A DNA stretch of 64,000 nt, taken from NCBI GenBank assembly GCA_963817375.1, contig CAWFOB010000006.1, forward strand, positions 62,001-126,000, in the 5' to 3' direction. The position numbers were made by a program, and so were the translations under genes. This DNA comes from JACVRM01 sp963817375. GTDB taxonomy: Bacteria > Actinomycetota > Thermoleophilia > Gaiellales > Gaiellaceae. The notes below the pieces were generated by a model. That model was not told the DNA's origin, searched no databases, and saw nothing but the letters and a program-made list of their open reading frames with translations. Position 1 is the first letter of the stretch. Each line of letters begins with the position of its first letter. Positions 16,733 through 25,091 of this stretch are shown in pieces.

Positions 16733-18796
16733 ATGGCCCTGACGATCCTCGAAGGGTCGACCTTCTGCATCTGCGACGAGCGCGGCGACCTCGACGGCCC
16801 GACACACGGCCTCTACGCCAGTGACACGCGCTTCCTCTCGCGCTTCGCGCTGCGGGTCAACGGCGAAGTGCCGCTGCTGCTCTCGTCCGGGAAGGTCGAG
16901 TACTTCTCGGCCGCCTTCTACCTCCGGAACCCGATCGCGGGCGGCCTCGAGCAGGACCAGCTCGCGGTCACGCGCGAGCGCTTCGTCGGCGACGGCATGC
17001 AGGAGCTGATCGTGCTCCAGAACCTGTCCGGTGGCCCGCTCGCGGTCGACGTCGAGCTGCAGACCGGCTGCGACTTCGCGGACATCTTCGCCGTGAAGCA
17101 GTACGACTTCGCGCTCGGCGACCCCGAGCGCGCCGCGCCGCTGCCGCCGCTCGTCCCGGTCGAGCAACCGGTCGCAGGGGAGCTCGTCCTCGCCGACCGC
17201 AACGGGAGCGACGCGACCACGCAGCTCCACCTCTCGCGCCCCGGCGAGCTGGACGGCGGCACCGTGCGCTGGCACGTGGAGCTCGAGGCCCACGACCGCT
17301 GGGAGGTGCGCGTCGACGTCGTCGTCTCGCTCGAGGGCATTCGCGTCGAGCCCGTCGCCGCCCGCCGGCGCTTCGGCGACGAGCTCGCGCGCGTGCGCGA
17401 CTCGCTGGCGGCCTGGCAGCTGCGGGTGCCGAGCCTGCGCGGCTCCTGGGCCGACCTGGAGCACTGCTTCTCCCACTCGATCGCCGACCTCGCCTCCCTG
17501 CGCATCCGCGGGACCCGCGACGGGATGGCTCGCCTTCCGGCTGCAGGCATGCCGTGGTTCATGACCGTGTTCGGCCGGGACACGATCATCACGGGCCTCC
17601 AGACCCTCCTCTTCGGCACCGACCTCGCCCGCGGCGCGCTGGAGGCGCTCGCCGAGCTGCAGGCCACCGAGGACGACCCGTCGATCGACGCCGAGCCCGG
17701 GAAGATCGTCCACGAGGTGCGCCGCGGCAAGGCGGCGCTCAACTGGTTCAAGGCCTACTACGGCACCGTCGACGCGACGCCGCTGTACCTGATCCTGCTG
17801 TCCGAGACCTGGCGCTGGACCGACGACGACGTGCTCGTCCGCGACCTGCGCGAGCCCGCGCTGCGCGCGCTCGAGTGGATCGACCGCTACGGCGACCGAG
17901 ACGGCGACGGGTTCGTCGAGTACGAGCGCCGCGTCCCCACCGGGCTCGAGAACCAGTCGTGGAAGGACTCCTGGGACTCGCAGCGCTTCTCCGACGGCAC
18001 GCTCGCCCGGACGCCGATCGCGCCGGTCGAGGTGCAGGGCTACGTCTACGACGCGAAGCTGCGCATGGCCGAGCTGGCGCGCGAGGTCTGGCGGGAGCGC
18101 GAGCTTGCGGAGCGGCTGGAGCGCGAGGCGGCGGAGCTGCAGGAGCGGTTCGACCAGGCGTTCTGGGTTCCGGAGCGCGGCGGCTACTACGCGCTCGCGC
18201 TCGACGGCGACAAGCGGCCGGTCGACTCGCTCTGCTCCAACGTCGGCCACCTGCTCTGGAGCGGGATCGTCCCGCCGACCCGCATCCCGGCGGTCGTCGA
18301 CGCGCTGATGGGCGACGATCTCTGGTCCGGCTGGGGCATCCGCACGATGTCCAGCGCCGACGTCGGCTTCAACCCGATCTCGTACCACAACGGGTCCGTG
18401 TGGCCCCACGACAACTCCCTGATCGCCGCCGGGCTCGCCCGCGCCGGCCGCCGCGAGGAGGCCCTGCGGATCGTGCGCCGGATCATCGGCGTCGGCCGCC
18501 AGTTCGAGTACCAGCTGCCCGAGGTCTTCGCCGGCTTCCGCCGCGCCGAGACGTCGTTCCCCATCTCCTACCCGACCGCCGCCCGCCCGCAGGCCTGGGC
18601 CGCCGGCACGCCGGTGCTCCTGCTTCAGACGCTGCTCGGCCTGGAGCCGGACCGGCGCCGCCAGGCGCTCGTCTCGCGCGCGCAGGGCGACCTGCCCTCG
18701 TGGGCGGGCACGCTGCGGCTGTCCGGCGTGCGCGCCTTCGACCGCCACTGGGACATCGATGTCCTGGACGGGCGCGTCCGTATCGAGGAGGCCTAG
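16733..18796 (+). CDS. Amylo-alpha-1,6-glucosidase-like glycogen debranching protein
   Basis: 687 residues. The N-terminal ~250 residues are a beta-sandwich domain typical of bacterial debranching enzymes (ILEGSTFCICDERGD, HGLYASDTRFLSRF); the rest is an (alpha/alpha)6 barrel with hallmark segments AGMPWFMTVFGRDTIIT, ENQSWKDSWDS, SNVGHLLWSG and NPISYHNGSVWPHDN. The acidic residues in GRDT and SWKDSWD are candidates for the catalytic pair by family analogy. It would hydrolyse alpha-1,6 branch points or related glucosides in the cytoplasm; no signal peptide is seen. The next gene is a family-4 glycosyltransferase, a pairing seen in actinobacteria, consistent with alpha-glucan or trehalose-type metabolism. 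Frame intact throughout. Confidence 0.85.
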   Translation: MALTILEGSTFCICDERGDLDGPTHGLYASDTRFLSRFALRVNGEVPLLLSSGKVEYFSAAFYLRNPIAGGLEQDQLAVTRERFVGDGMQELIVLQNLSGGPLAVDVELQTGCDFADIFAVKQYDFALGDPERAAPLPPLVPVEQPVAGELVLADRNGSDATTQLHLSRPGELDGGTVRWHVELEAHDRWEVRVDVVVSLEGIRVEPVAARRRFGDELARVRDSLAAWQLRVPSLRGSWADLEHCFSHSIADLASLRIRGTRDGMARLPAAGMPWFMTVFGRDTIITGLQTLLFGTDLARGALEALAELQATEDDPSIDAEPGKIVHEVRRGKAALNWFKAYYGTVDATPLYLILLSETWRWTDDDVLVRDLREPALRALEWIDRYGDRDGDGFVEYERRVPTGLENQSWKDSWDSQRFSDGTLARTPIAPVEVQGYVYDAKLRMAELAREVWRERELAERLEREAAELQERFDQAFWVPERGGYYALALDGDKRPVDSLCSNVGHLLWSGIVPPTRIPAVVDALMGDDLWSGWGIRTMSSADVGFNPISYHNGSVWPHDNSLIAAGLARAGRREEALRIVRRIIGVGRQFEYQLPEVFAGFRRAETSFPISYPTAARPQAWAAGTPVLLLQTLLGLEPDRRRQALVSRAQGDLPSWAGTLRLSGVRAFDRHWDIDVLDGRVRIEEA

Positions 18797-18856
18797 CTAG
18801 GGCAGCCTGGCGAAACGTCGTCCGTGACGAGCGCCGTTCCGCCAGACTCCCCTGGC

Positions 18857-19889
18857 ATGCGCATCGCCGTCATCTCGCCCGTCTGGTTCCCGGTGCCGCC
18901 GCCCGGCTACGGCGGCATCGAGCTCGTCGTCTCGCTGCTCGCCGACGGCCTCGTCGACGCGGGGCACGAGGTGACGCTCTACGCGTCGGGCGACTCGCAC
19001 ACGAAAGGGACGCTCGGCTGGGTCTACAAGACGGCCCCGAGCGCCGCGATCGGGACGACCGAGGTCGAGTTCCGCCATGCCTTCGCCTGCTACACACGCG
19101 CGGGCGACTTCGACATCATCAACGACCACTCCGGCCCGTACACCTCGACGCTCGCCGCCGCGGTGCCGACGCCCGTCGTGCACACGGTGCACGGTCCGCT
19201 CGACGGCCGGTCCGGCGAGATCTACGCGCAGATCGCGATGATCGTCCCGCAGCTTGGGCTGATCTCCATCTCCGAGAACCAGCGCGCCCCGCAGCCCAAC
19301 CTGCCGTGGGTGGCGACCGTGCCGAACGCGATCGACCTCTCGCTCTATCCCGCGAGGCCGCACCAGGGCGACTACCTGCTGTTCCTCGGCCGCATGAGCG
19401 CGGACAAGGGCTGCCACCGCGCGATCGCCGTCGCCGTCGAGCTCGGCCTGCCGCTCCTGATCGCCGGGAAGAAACGCGACCCCGAGGAGATCGAGTACTT
19501 CGAGGAGTTCGTCGAGCCGCACCTCGGCCGCCATGGCATCGAGTACCTCGGCGAGGTGCCGCACGGCCGAGAAGGTCGAGCTGCTCCAGGACGCGCGCGC
19601 GACGCTGTTCCCGATCGAGTGGGAGGAGCCGTTCGGGCTGGTCATGATCGAGGCGATGGCGTGCGGCACGCCCGTGATCGCGACGCGCTACGGGGCGGTG
19701 CCGGAGGTGATCGAGGACGGCCGGTCGGGGATCATCGTCGATGACTACCGCGAGATGCCGGCGGCCCTCGAGCGCGCCGACGCGCTCGACCCGCTCGAGA
19801 TCCGGCGGTACGTCGAGTCACGCTTCTCGCGCGAGCGCATGGTCGCGGACTACGTCGCGGCGTACGAGCGCCACCTCGAGCGCGCTTGA
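18857..19889 (+). CDS. Family 4 glycosyltransferase (one frameshift near 19565)
   Basis: About 344 codons. GT-B fold: the N-terminal half begins MRIAVISPVWFPVPPPGYGG (donor/acceptor glycine loop), and the C-terminal half has FLGRMSADKGCHRAI and the nucleotide-sugar site IEWEEPFGLVMIEAMACGTP with the EPFGL..EAMACG pattern of GT4 enzymes. One extra g in 'cacggccgag' breaks the frame between EVPH and AEKVELLQDAR; removing it restores a normal protein, so this is likely a sequencing error. ATG 18857 fits the family N-terminus better than the in-frame GTG at 18824. Stop overlaps the following start (TTGA). Donor and acceptor unknown; alpha-glucan synthesis is suggested by the upstream debranching enzyme. 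Confidence 0.85.
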
Positions 19890-21195
19890 TCCCGCTCCGG
19901 TCGGGCTACGACCGCGAGATCCTGCGGCTCGCCGCGCTCGCCCTCGGGTCGCTCGCCGCCGAGCCGCTCTACGTCCTGGCCGACACCGCAATCGTCGGCC
20001 ACCTCGGCAGCTCGCAGCTCGCCGCGCTCGGCATCGCGGCGGTGGTGCTCTCGGCGCTCTACGCGATCTTCAACTTCCTCACCTACGGGACCACCGCGCA
20101 GGTGGCGCGCGCGTCGGGGGCCGGACGAGGACGAGACGGCGCATGGGCTCGGCGTGCAGGCGCTCTGGCTCTCGCTCGGCTTCGGCGCCGGGCTGACGCT
20201 CTTCGTCGTGGCGTTCGCCGTCCCGATCGTGTCGCTGATGGGCGGCGACGGGCAGACCGCCGACTACGCCGTCGAGTACCTGCGCATCGCGGCGCTCGGG
20301 CTGCCGTTCGCGTTCGTGGCGCGGGCGGGGGAGGGCTACCTGCGCGGCCGGTCGAACCTGCGCACGCCGCTCGTCATCTTCATCTCGGCGAATGTCCTGA
20401 ACCTCGTGCTCGAGCTGCTGTTCGTCTACGGCTTCGACTGGGGGATCGCGGGTTCGGCCTGGGGGACGGTGCTCGCGCAGGCGGTGATGGGCGTGGCCTT
20501 CGTGGCCGCCATGGCGCCGAGCCTGCGCGGCCGGCTCGGCATCGACGGCCGGCTCATGCACCGGCTGCTGACGCTCGGGCGGCACATCTTCGTGCGGACG
20601 GCGTCGCTCTACGCCGCCTTCATCGTCGCCGGCGCGGTTGCGGCGCGCTTCGGCGACCCGTCGCTCGCCGCGCACCAGATCGCCTCGCAGCTCTGGATCT
20701 TCCTCGCGCTGCTGCTCGACGCGGTCGCGATCGCCGGGCAGGTGATCGTGGGGCGGATGCTCGGCGGCGGCGACCGCGACGGCGCCTACGACGCGAGCGT
20801 GCGCATGGTCTGGATGTCCGTCGCCGCGGGAACGGTGTTCGCCGTCGTGATGCTGGCCCTCGTCACGGTGCTGCCGCGGATCTTCACGAGCGACGCGGCG
20901 GTGATCGACCGGACCGCAGGCGCTGTGGCCGATCTTCGCGCTGATGCAGCCGCTCAACGGCGCCGTGTTCGCGCTCGACGGCATCCTCATCGGCGCCGCC
21001 GACGGGCGCTACCTGGCGTGGTCGATGGTCGCGGCGAGCGCGGCGTCGTGCGTCGTCGGGATCTCGGCGCTCGCCTTCGACTGGGGCATCGTCGGCGTCT
21101 GGGCCGCATTGCTCGTGCTGATCGTCGTCCGGCTAGTGCTGATGGGCCACCGCTTCCTCGGCCGGCGCTGGCTCGTCACCGGGTGGGCCACCTAG
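19886..21195 (+). CDS. MATE-family multidrug/cation exporter (DinF-like; two frameshifts)
   Basis: About 436 codons, twelve hydrophobic helices. Signature pieces are EPLYVLADTAIVGHLG in TM1, ARASGAGDEDETAHGLGVQALWL (after repair), LRTPLVIFISANVLNLVLE and LAAHQIASQLWIFLALLLDAVAIAGQ in the second half. One extra g near 20125 and one extra c near 20915 break the frame; each repair gives an uninterrupted MatE reading. TTG 19886 overlaps the glycosyltransferase stop. Drug or organic-cation export driven by Na+ or H+ is the family role; the substrate is unknown. Its 3' end overlaps the opposing MFS gene by 63 bp. Confidence 0.8.
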
Positions 21196-22404
21196 CGGGT
21201 CCGTGCGGCGCAGCGTCCGCACGTCGTGGACGGTCAGCACGAGCAGGGTCGCGACGATGCTCACGCAGCCCGCGAAGACCAGCGTCGCGGTCACACCGAG
21301 CAGGTCGGACAGCGGGCCTGCCACCGAGAGCCCGATCGGGATGCAGACGAACGAGCCGAGCGCGTCGTACGACGACACCCGTGAGAGGCGTTCATGGGGG
21401 ATCTGCTGCTGCAGTGCGGTGTCCCACATGACCTGGAAGAGCTCGACGCCGATCCCGCTGACGGCGGACGCCGCGATCAGCACGACCAGCGCCGCCGGGA
21501 CGGCGAGCAGGAAGCAGACCGGCGCGCCGAGCAGGACCGCCAGGCTTGCCGCGAGCAGCAGGCGCTGCGGCCGCCACCGGAGCGTGATCACCCCACCGAT
21601 CACGCTGCCGGCTGCGAAGCCCGCAAGGATCAGGCCCCAGGCCGACGCGCCTCCGAGATCCTCCTTCGAGATGACCGGGCCGAGCACGAGGTACGTGCCG
21701 TTCGTGAACGCGTTGATGAACATGAACTGGACGACGATCGCCCAGAGCCACGTGCGCGACGCGAACTCGCCCCAGCCCTCGCGCAGCTCATGGACGAAGC
21801 TGGAGGCGGCGTGCCGCGCCGCGGCTGGGGCGTGGACCTGTGCCACGAACGCGGCGCTGACGAGGAAGGTCGCGGCGTCGAAGGCCAGCGCCCAGCCGGC
21901 GCCGATGCCGCCGACCACGAGCCCCGCGAGCCCCGCCCCGACGATCGACGTCGTGCTGTTCGCCAGGCGGAGCAGCGCGTTCGCCTCCTGGAGGCGCCCC
22001 GTGCTCACGACGCTCGGGATCAGGCCGGTCGACGCCGGGAAGAAGAAGGCGTTTGCGGTGCCGCGGACGACCTGGAGCACGACGAGCTGCCACAGCTCGG
22101 CGTTCCCGGTGAGCAGCAGCAGCGCGACCGTCCCCTGCGCGGCGAACATGACCAGGTCGGTCGAGACCATGACCAGGTTCCGCGGCAGACGGTCGGCCCA
22201 GACGCCGCCGATGAGGATGAAGAAGACCTGCGGGACCCAGATCGCGGCGAGGACGATGCCGAGGTCGGTGGCCGAGCCGTCCAGGTTGTCGAGGACGGCG
22301 AACGCGAGCGCGACCGGCGCGAAGGCGCTGCCGAGCAACGATGCGGTCCGGCCGATGAAGAGCAGCCGGAACGGCCGCTCCGTGAGCGCCCCGAACCGGC
22401 TCAC
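21133..22404 (-). CDS. MFS transporter (enterobactin-exporter/MefA-like)
   Basis: 423 residues with twelve helices. Motif A-like loop GGVWADRLPRNLVM between TM2 and TM3, FFFPASTGLIPSVV and LQEANALLRLANSTTSIVGAGLAG are typical of the EntS/MefA branch of the major facilitator superfamily. Likely a proton-driven exporter. GTG 22404 overlaps the stop of the upstream metallo-beta-lactamase-fold gene (GTGA), so the two are coupled and the exporter may handle a compound related to that hydrolase. The last 63 bp overlap the opposing MATE gene tail, an unusually long convergent overlap. Confidence 0.8.
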   Translation of the reverse strand: MSRFGALTERPFRLLFIGRTASLLGSAFAPVALAFAVLDNLDGSATDLGIVLAAIWVPQVFFILIGGVWADRLPRNLVMVSTDLVMFAAQGTVALLLLTGNAELWQLVVLQVVRGTANAFFFPASTGLIPSVVSTGRLQEANALLRLANSTTSIVGAGLAGLVVGGIGAGWALAFDAATFLVSAAFVAQVHAPAAARHAASSFVHELREGWGEFASRTWLWAIVVQFMFINAFTNGTYLVLGPVISKEDLGGASAWGLILAGFAAGSVIGGVITLRWRPQRLLLAASLAVLLGAPVCFLLAVPAALVVLIAASAVSGIGVELFQVMWDTALQQQIPHERLSRVSSYDALGSFVCIPIGLSVAGPLSDLLGVTATLVFAGCVSIVATLLVLTVHDVRTLRRTDPLGGPPGDEPAPAEEAVAHQH

Positions 22405-23260
22405 GCGGCCCGGTCGCGCCCCTTGTCCGCCCAGCGGCGGATGCCCAGGTACGAGTGCCAGAACGGGATCGCCTGCGCATACGAGGCGCGCTGCTCCGGC
22501 GGGAGCGTCGCGACCTCGGCCTCGTGTTCTGAGATGAAGTCGTCCTGCTCGGCCCCCGCTTCGATCTCCGCGGACCAGCTCACGATCCGCTCGCGCAGCT
22601 CGGCCAGATGGCGTGCGGGATCGTCCGCGACGCCGAAATGGATCAGCGCGAGGCGCTCGGGCGCGCGGCGCTCGATCTCGGCGATCGTCGCGAGCCACGC
22701 GTCGCGGTCGAACTCGGGCGGCGGGCGCGGGCGGGAGGACGAACTCGCTCGGCTGGATGCGGACGCCGGCCGCGTCGCCGGCATAGAGCGTCCCGTCGGC
22801 GTCGACGTAACAGACGTGGTGCCGGGCGTGGCCCGGCGACGGGAAGCAGTCGAGGCCCAGAACGCGGTCGCCCACGATGCGGATGTTCGCCTCGGGCACG
22901 GGTGCGAGCTCGCCCCAGAGCTCGTCGAAGAGCTCGCCGTACAGGCGGCGTGCGCTCTTCTCCAGCCGCTCCGGGTCGGCGATGTGCGGCGCGCCGATTC
23001 CGGAGACGTGCACGGTGCAGGGTCGGGTGCTCGCGGACAAGCACGCCCGCCGCGCCCGCGTGGTCGAGGTGGATGTGCGACAGGAGCAGGTGGCGGATGT
23101 CGGTGAGCTCGAGGCCGTGCTCGGCGAGCCGCTGCTTCAGCGTCTCGGCCGTTGTCGCCGGCCCGCAGTCGTACAGCGCCAGGCCGTCGGGCGTATCGAG
23201 CAGGTAGACGCCGATGACCTTCTCGCGGCCAAGGTGGAGGAGATCGAGGGGGCCGGGCAC
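22401..23260 (-). CDS. Metallo-beta-lactamase-fold hydrolase (two frameshifts)
   Basis: About 286 codons. The first frame carries VYLLDTPDGLALYDCGP and LLLSHIHLDHAGAAG, the HxHxDH zinc motif of the superfamily. After a frame change near 23040 it continues GIGAPHIADPERL... FPSPGHARHHVCYVD with a further metal His (PGHARHH) and YAGDAAGVR with the bridging Asp; a second change near 22740 leads to the C-terminal helices ending RRWADKGRDRAA. All metal-ligand motifs are present, so the enzyme was intact. Glyoxalase II-like or other hydrolase; substrate unknown. Coupled to the MFS gene downstream, and 18 nt after an exported-protein gene. Confidence 0.75.
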
Positions 23261-23278
23261 CCCCTCGATGCTACGGAC

Positions 23279-23863
23279 CTACGCTGGGCTGGGCGTCGGA
23301 CGCCGGCGCCGGCGAGACCCGAGGGCCAGGACGGCGAGCGCCCCGAGGACGGCGATGCCTGCCCAGAGGAGCCAGTTCGTGCCGCTTGAGCCCGGCGTGG
23401 CCGCGGCGGCGGTCGCCGGCAGCCCGCGCTTCACGAGCATCGGCTTCACGAACGGCGCCGCTCGGAACCAGCCGCCCGGGCTGGCCGTGCCGAACAGCGG
23501 CTGCCCTGGCTTCGTGTAGACCACGGCTCCGCCGGCCGCGTACGGGTACAGGGTTTGCACGATCCGTGCCGCGCGTGCGTCGCCGGTCGGCACCCGGTAG
23601 CGGACCGTGTAGGCCGAGCCGAGCGGCCCCGACGGGCGGCTGCGCAGCATGGGGCTCGGTTGCTGGCCGAACATCGCCGGGAACCATCCGACCCCGTCGA
23701 CAAACCGGCTGAAGGCGTTGCCGCCGCCCTCGCCGTAGCCGTTGAAGACGATCGGGCTCCGGAGGCCGGGTCCCGTCAGTTCGGCGTGCGTCGGGCCCTT
23801 GGCCGACGCCGTGGGTGCTGCGGCCAGCGCCACGAGCGCGACCGCGACGGTGATCTTCTTCAT
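23279..23863 (-). CDS. Exported protein with C-terminal membrane anchor
   Basis: 194 residues. Signal peptide MKKITVAVALVALAAAPTASA; central ~130-residue Gly/Pro-rich domain containing FNGYGEGGGNAFSRF and YTVRYRVPTGD; then a C-terminal hydrophobic helix WLLWAGIAVLGALAVLALG and an RRRRR tail. That is the layout of a cell-surface protein held by a C-terminal anchor, but no LPxTG-type sortase motif is visible before the helix (the region reads TPGSSGTN). Starts 7 nt after the metB stop in the same direction. Function unknown. Confidence 0.7.
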   Translation of the reverse strand: MKKITVAVALVALAAAPTASAKGPTHAELTGPGLRSPIVFNGYGEGGGNAFSRFVDGVGWFPAMFGQQPSPMLRSRPSGPLGSAYTVRYRVPTGDARAARIVQTLYPYAAGGAVVYTKPGQPLFGTASPGGWFRAAPFVKPMLVKRGLPATAAAATPGSSGTNWLLWAGIAVLGALAVLALGSRRRRRPTPSPA

Positions 23864-23870
23864 GCGGGAT

Positions 23871-25034
23871 CTACACCGCGGGGCGCGACACGGTTCCCTG
23901 TGTGCGCACGAGCGCGGCCGCGAGATCCTCGATCAGGTCGCCGACCGACTCGATGCCCGACCGACAGCCGCACGAGGTTCCGCGGCGCCGCGAACGGCGC
24001 GTCGGCGGTCGACGCGTGCGTCATGCGCGCCGGGTGCTCGATCAGGCTCTCGACGCCGCCGAGGCTCTCGGCGAGCTTCCAGATCTTCGTGCGGGCGACG
24101 AGCGCGACCGCCTCCTCCTCGCTGGCGACGAGGAACGAGATCATCCCGCCGAAGTCGCGCATCTGCCGGCGTGCGATGTCGTGCCCGGGATGGCCCGGCA
24201 GGCCCGGGTAGAGCACCGTCGTCGACGCTTGCTGTGCCCGGTCAGGAACTCGGCGATCTGCCGTGCGTTCTCGCAGTGCTGGCGCATCCGGACGGCGAGC
24301 GTCTTGACGCCGCGCAGCACGAGCCAGGCGTCGAACGGGCCGGGCACCGCGCCGAGCGACTTCTGCAGGAAGCGCAGCCGCTCCGCGATCGTCGGGTCGT
24401 TCGTGGCGGCGAAGCCGCCGATCACGTCGGAGTGACCGCCGAGGTACTTCGTCGTCGAGTGGACGACGACGTCGGCGCCGAGGTCGAGCGGCTGCTGCAG
24501 GTACGGCGTGGCGAAGGTGTTGTCGACGACGACGATCGCGCCTGCGGCGTGCGCGGCCTCGGCCGCCGCCCGGATGTCGACGATGTTCAGCAGCGGGTTC
24601 GTCGGCGACTCGAGCCACACGATCCGCGTCTTCTCGTCGAGGTGCTCGGCCAGCGAGTCGTTGACCGTCTCCGGCGACAGGTACGTGAAGTCGTAGCCCT
24701 TCGGCGCGTAGACCTGGGAGAACATCCGGTAGACGCCGCCGTAGACGTCGTTGACGCAGACGACGCGCTCGCCCGGCGAGACCAGGTGCATCAGCGTGGT
24801 CGTCGCCCCGAGCCCGGACGAGAAGGCGACGCCGTGCTCGGCGTTCTCCAGCGCCGCCAGGCACTCCTGGAGCGCGGTGCGGGTCGGGTTGCCGGTGCGC
24901 GAGTAGTCGTAGCCCTTGTGGACGCCGACCTCCTCGTGGACGAACGTCGACGTCTGGTAGATCGGCGTGGTGATCGCGCCGGTCGCCGGGTCCGGCTCCT
25001 GGCCGGCGTGGATCGCGCGCGTCTCGAAGTCCAC
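23871..25034 (-). CDS. metB: Cystathionine gamma-synthase/lyase (PLP enzyme; two frameshifts)
   Basis: About 388 codons. The first ~270 residues are intact: MDFETRAIHAGQEPD, YDYSRTGNPTR, the PLP-stacking region FSSGLGATTT, VWLESPTNPLL and the lysine motif VHSTTKYLGGHSDV. A base is missing near 24215 and one is extra near 23965; repaired, it ends SVGIESVGDLIEDL...GTVSRPAV. This belongs to the Cys/Met-metabolism PLP family: replacement of the homoserine ester group by cysteine, or cystathionine gamma-cleavage. A CBS-domain beta-synthase lies 3.3 kb away, so reverse transsulfuration (cystathionine to cysteine) is equally possible. Start GTG; 57 bp separate it from the divergent ATPase gene. Confidence 0.85.
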
Positions 25035-25091
25035 GGACCCAGTCTAGATCGCGGTTCGCGCCTCGCACGAACGCATAGGTTTGTGGTCTTG

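Noticed and set aside
16583..18748. A 700-codon open frame antisense to the debranching enzyme (and similar long antisense frames opposite purL, the FN3 gene and the FtsH-like gene)
   Set aside because: Expected in G+C-rich DNA opposite a real gene; low-complexity Arg/Asp/Ala translation, no motifs, and the sense strand has clear domains.
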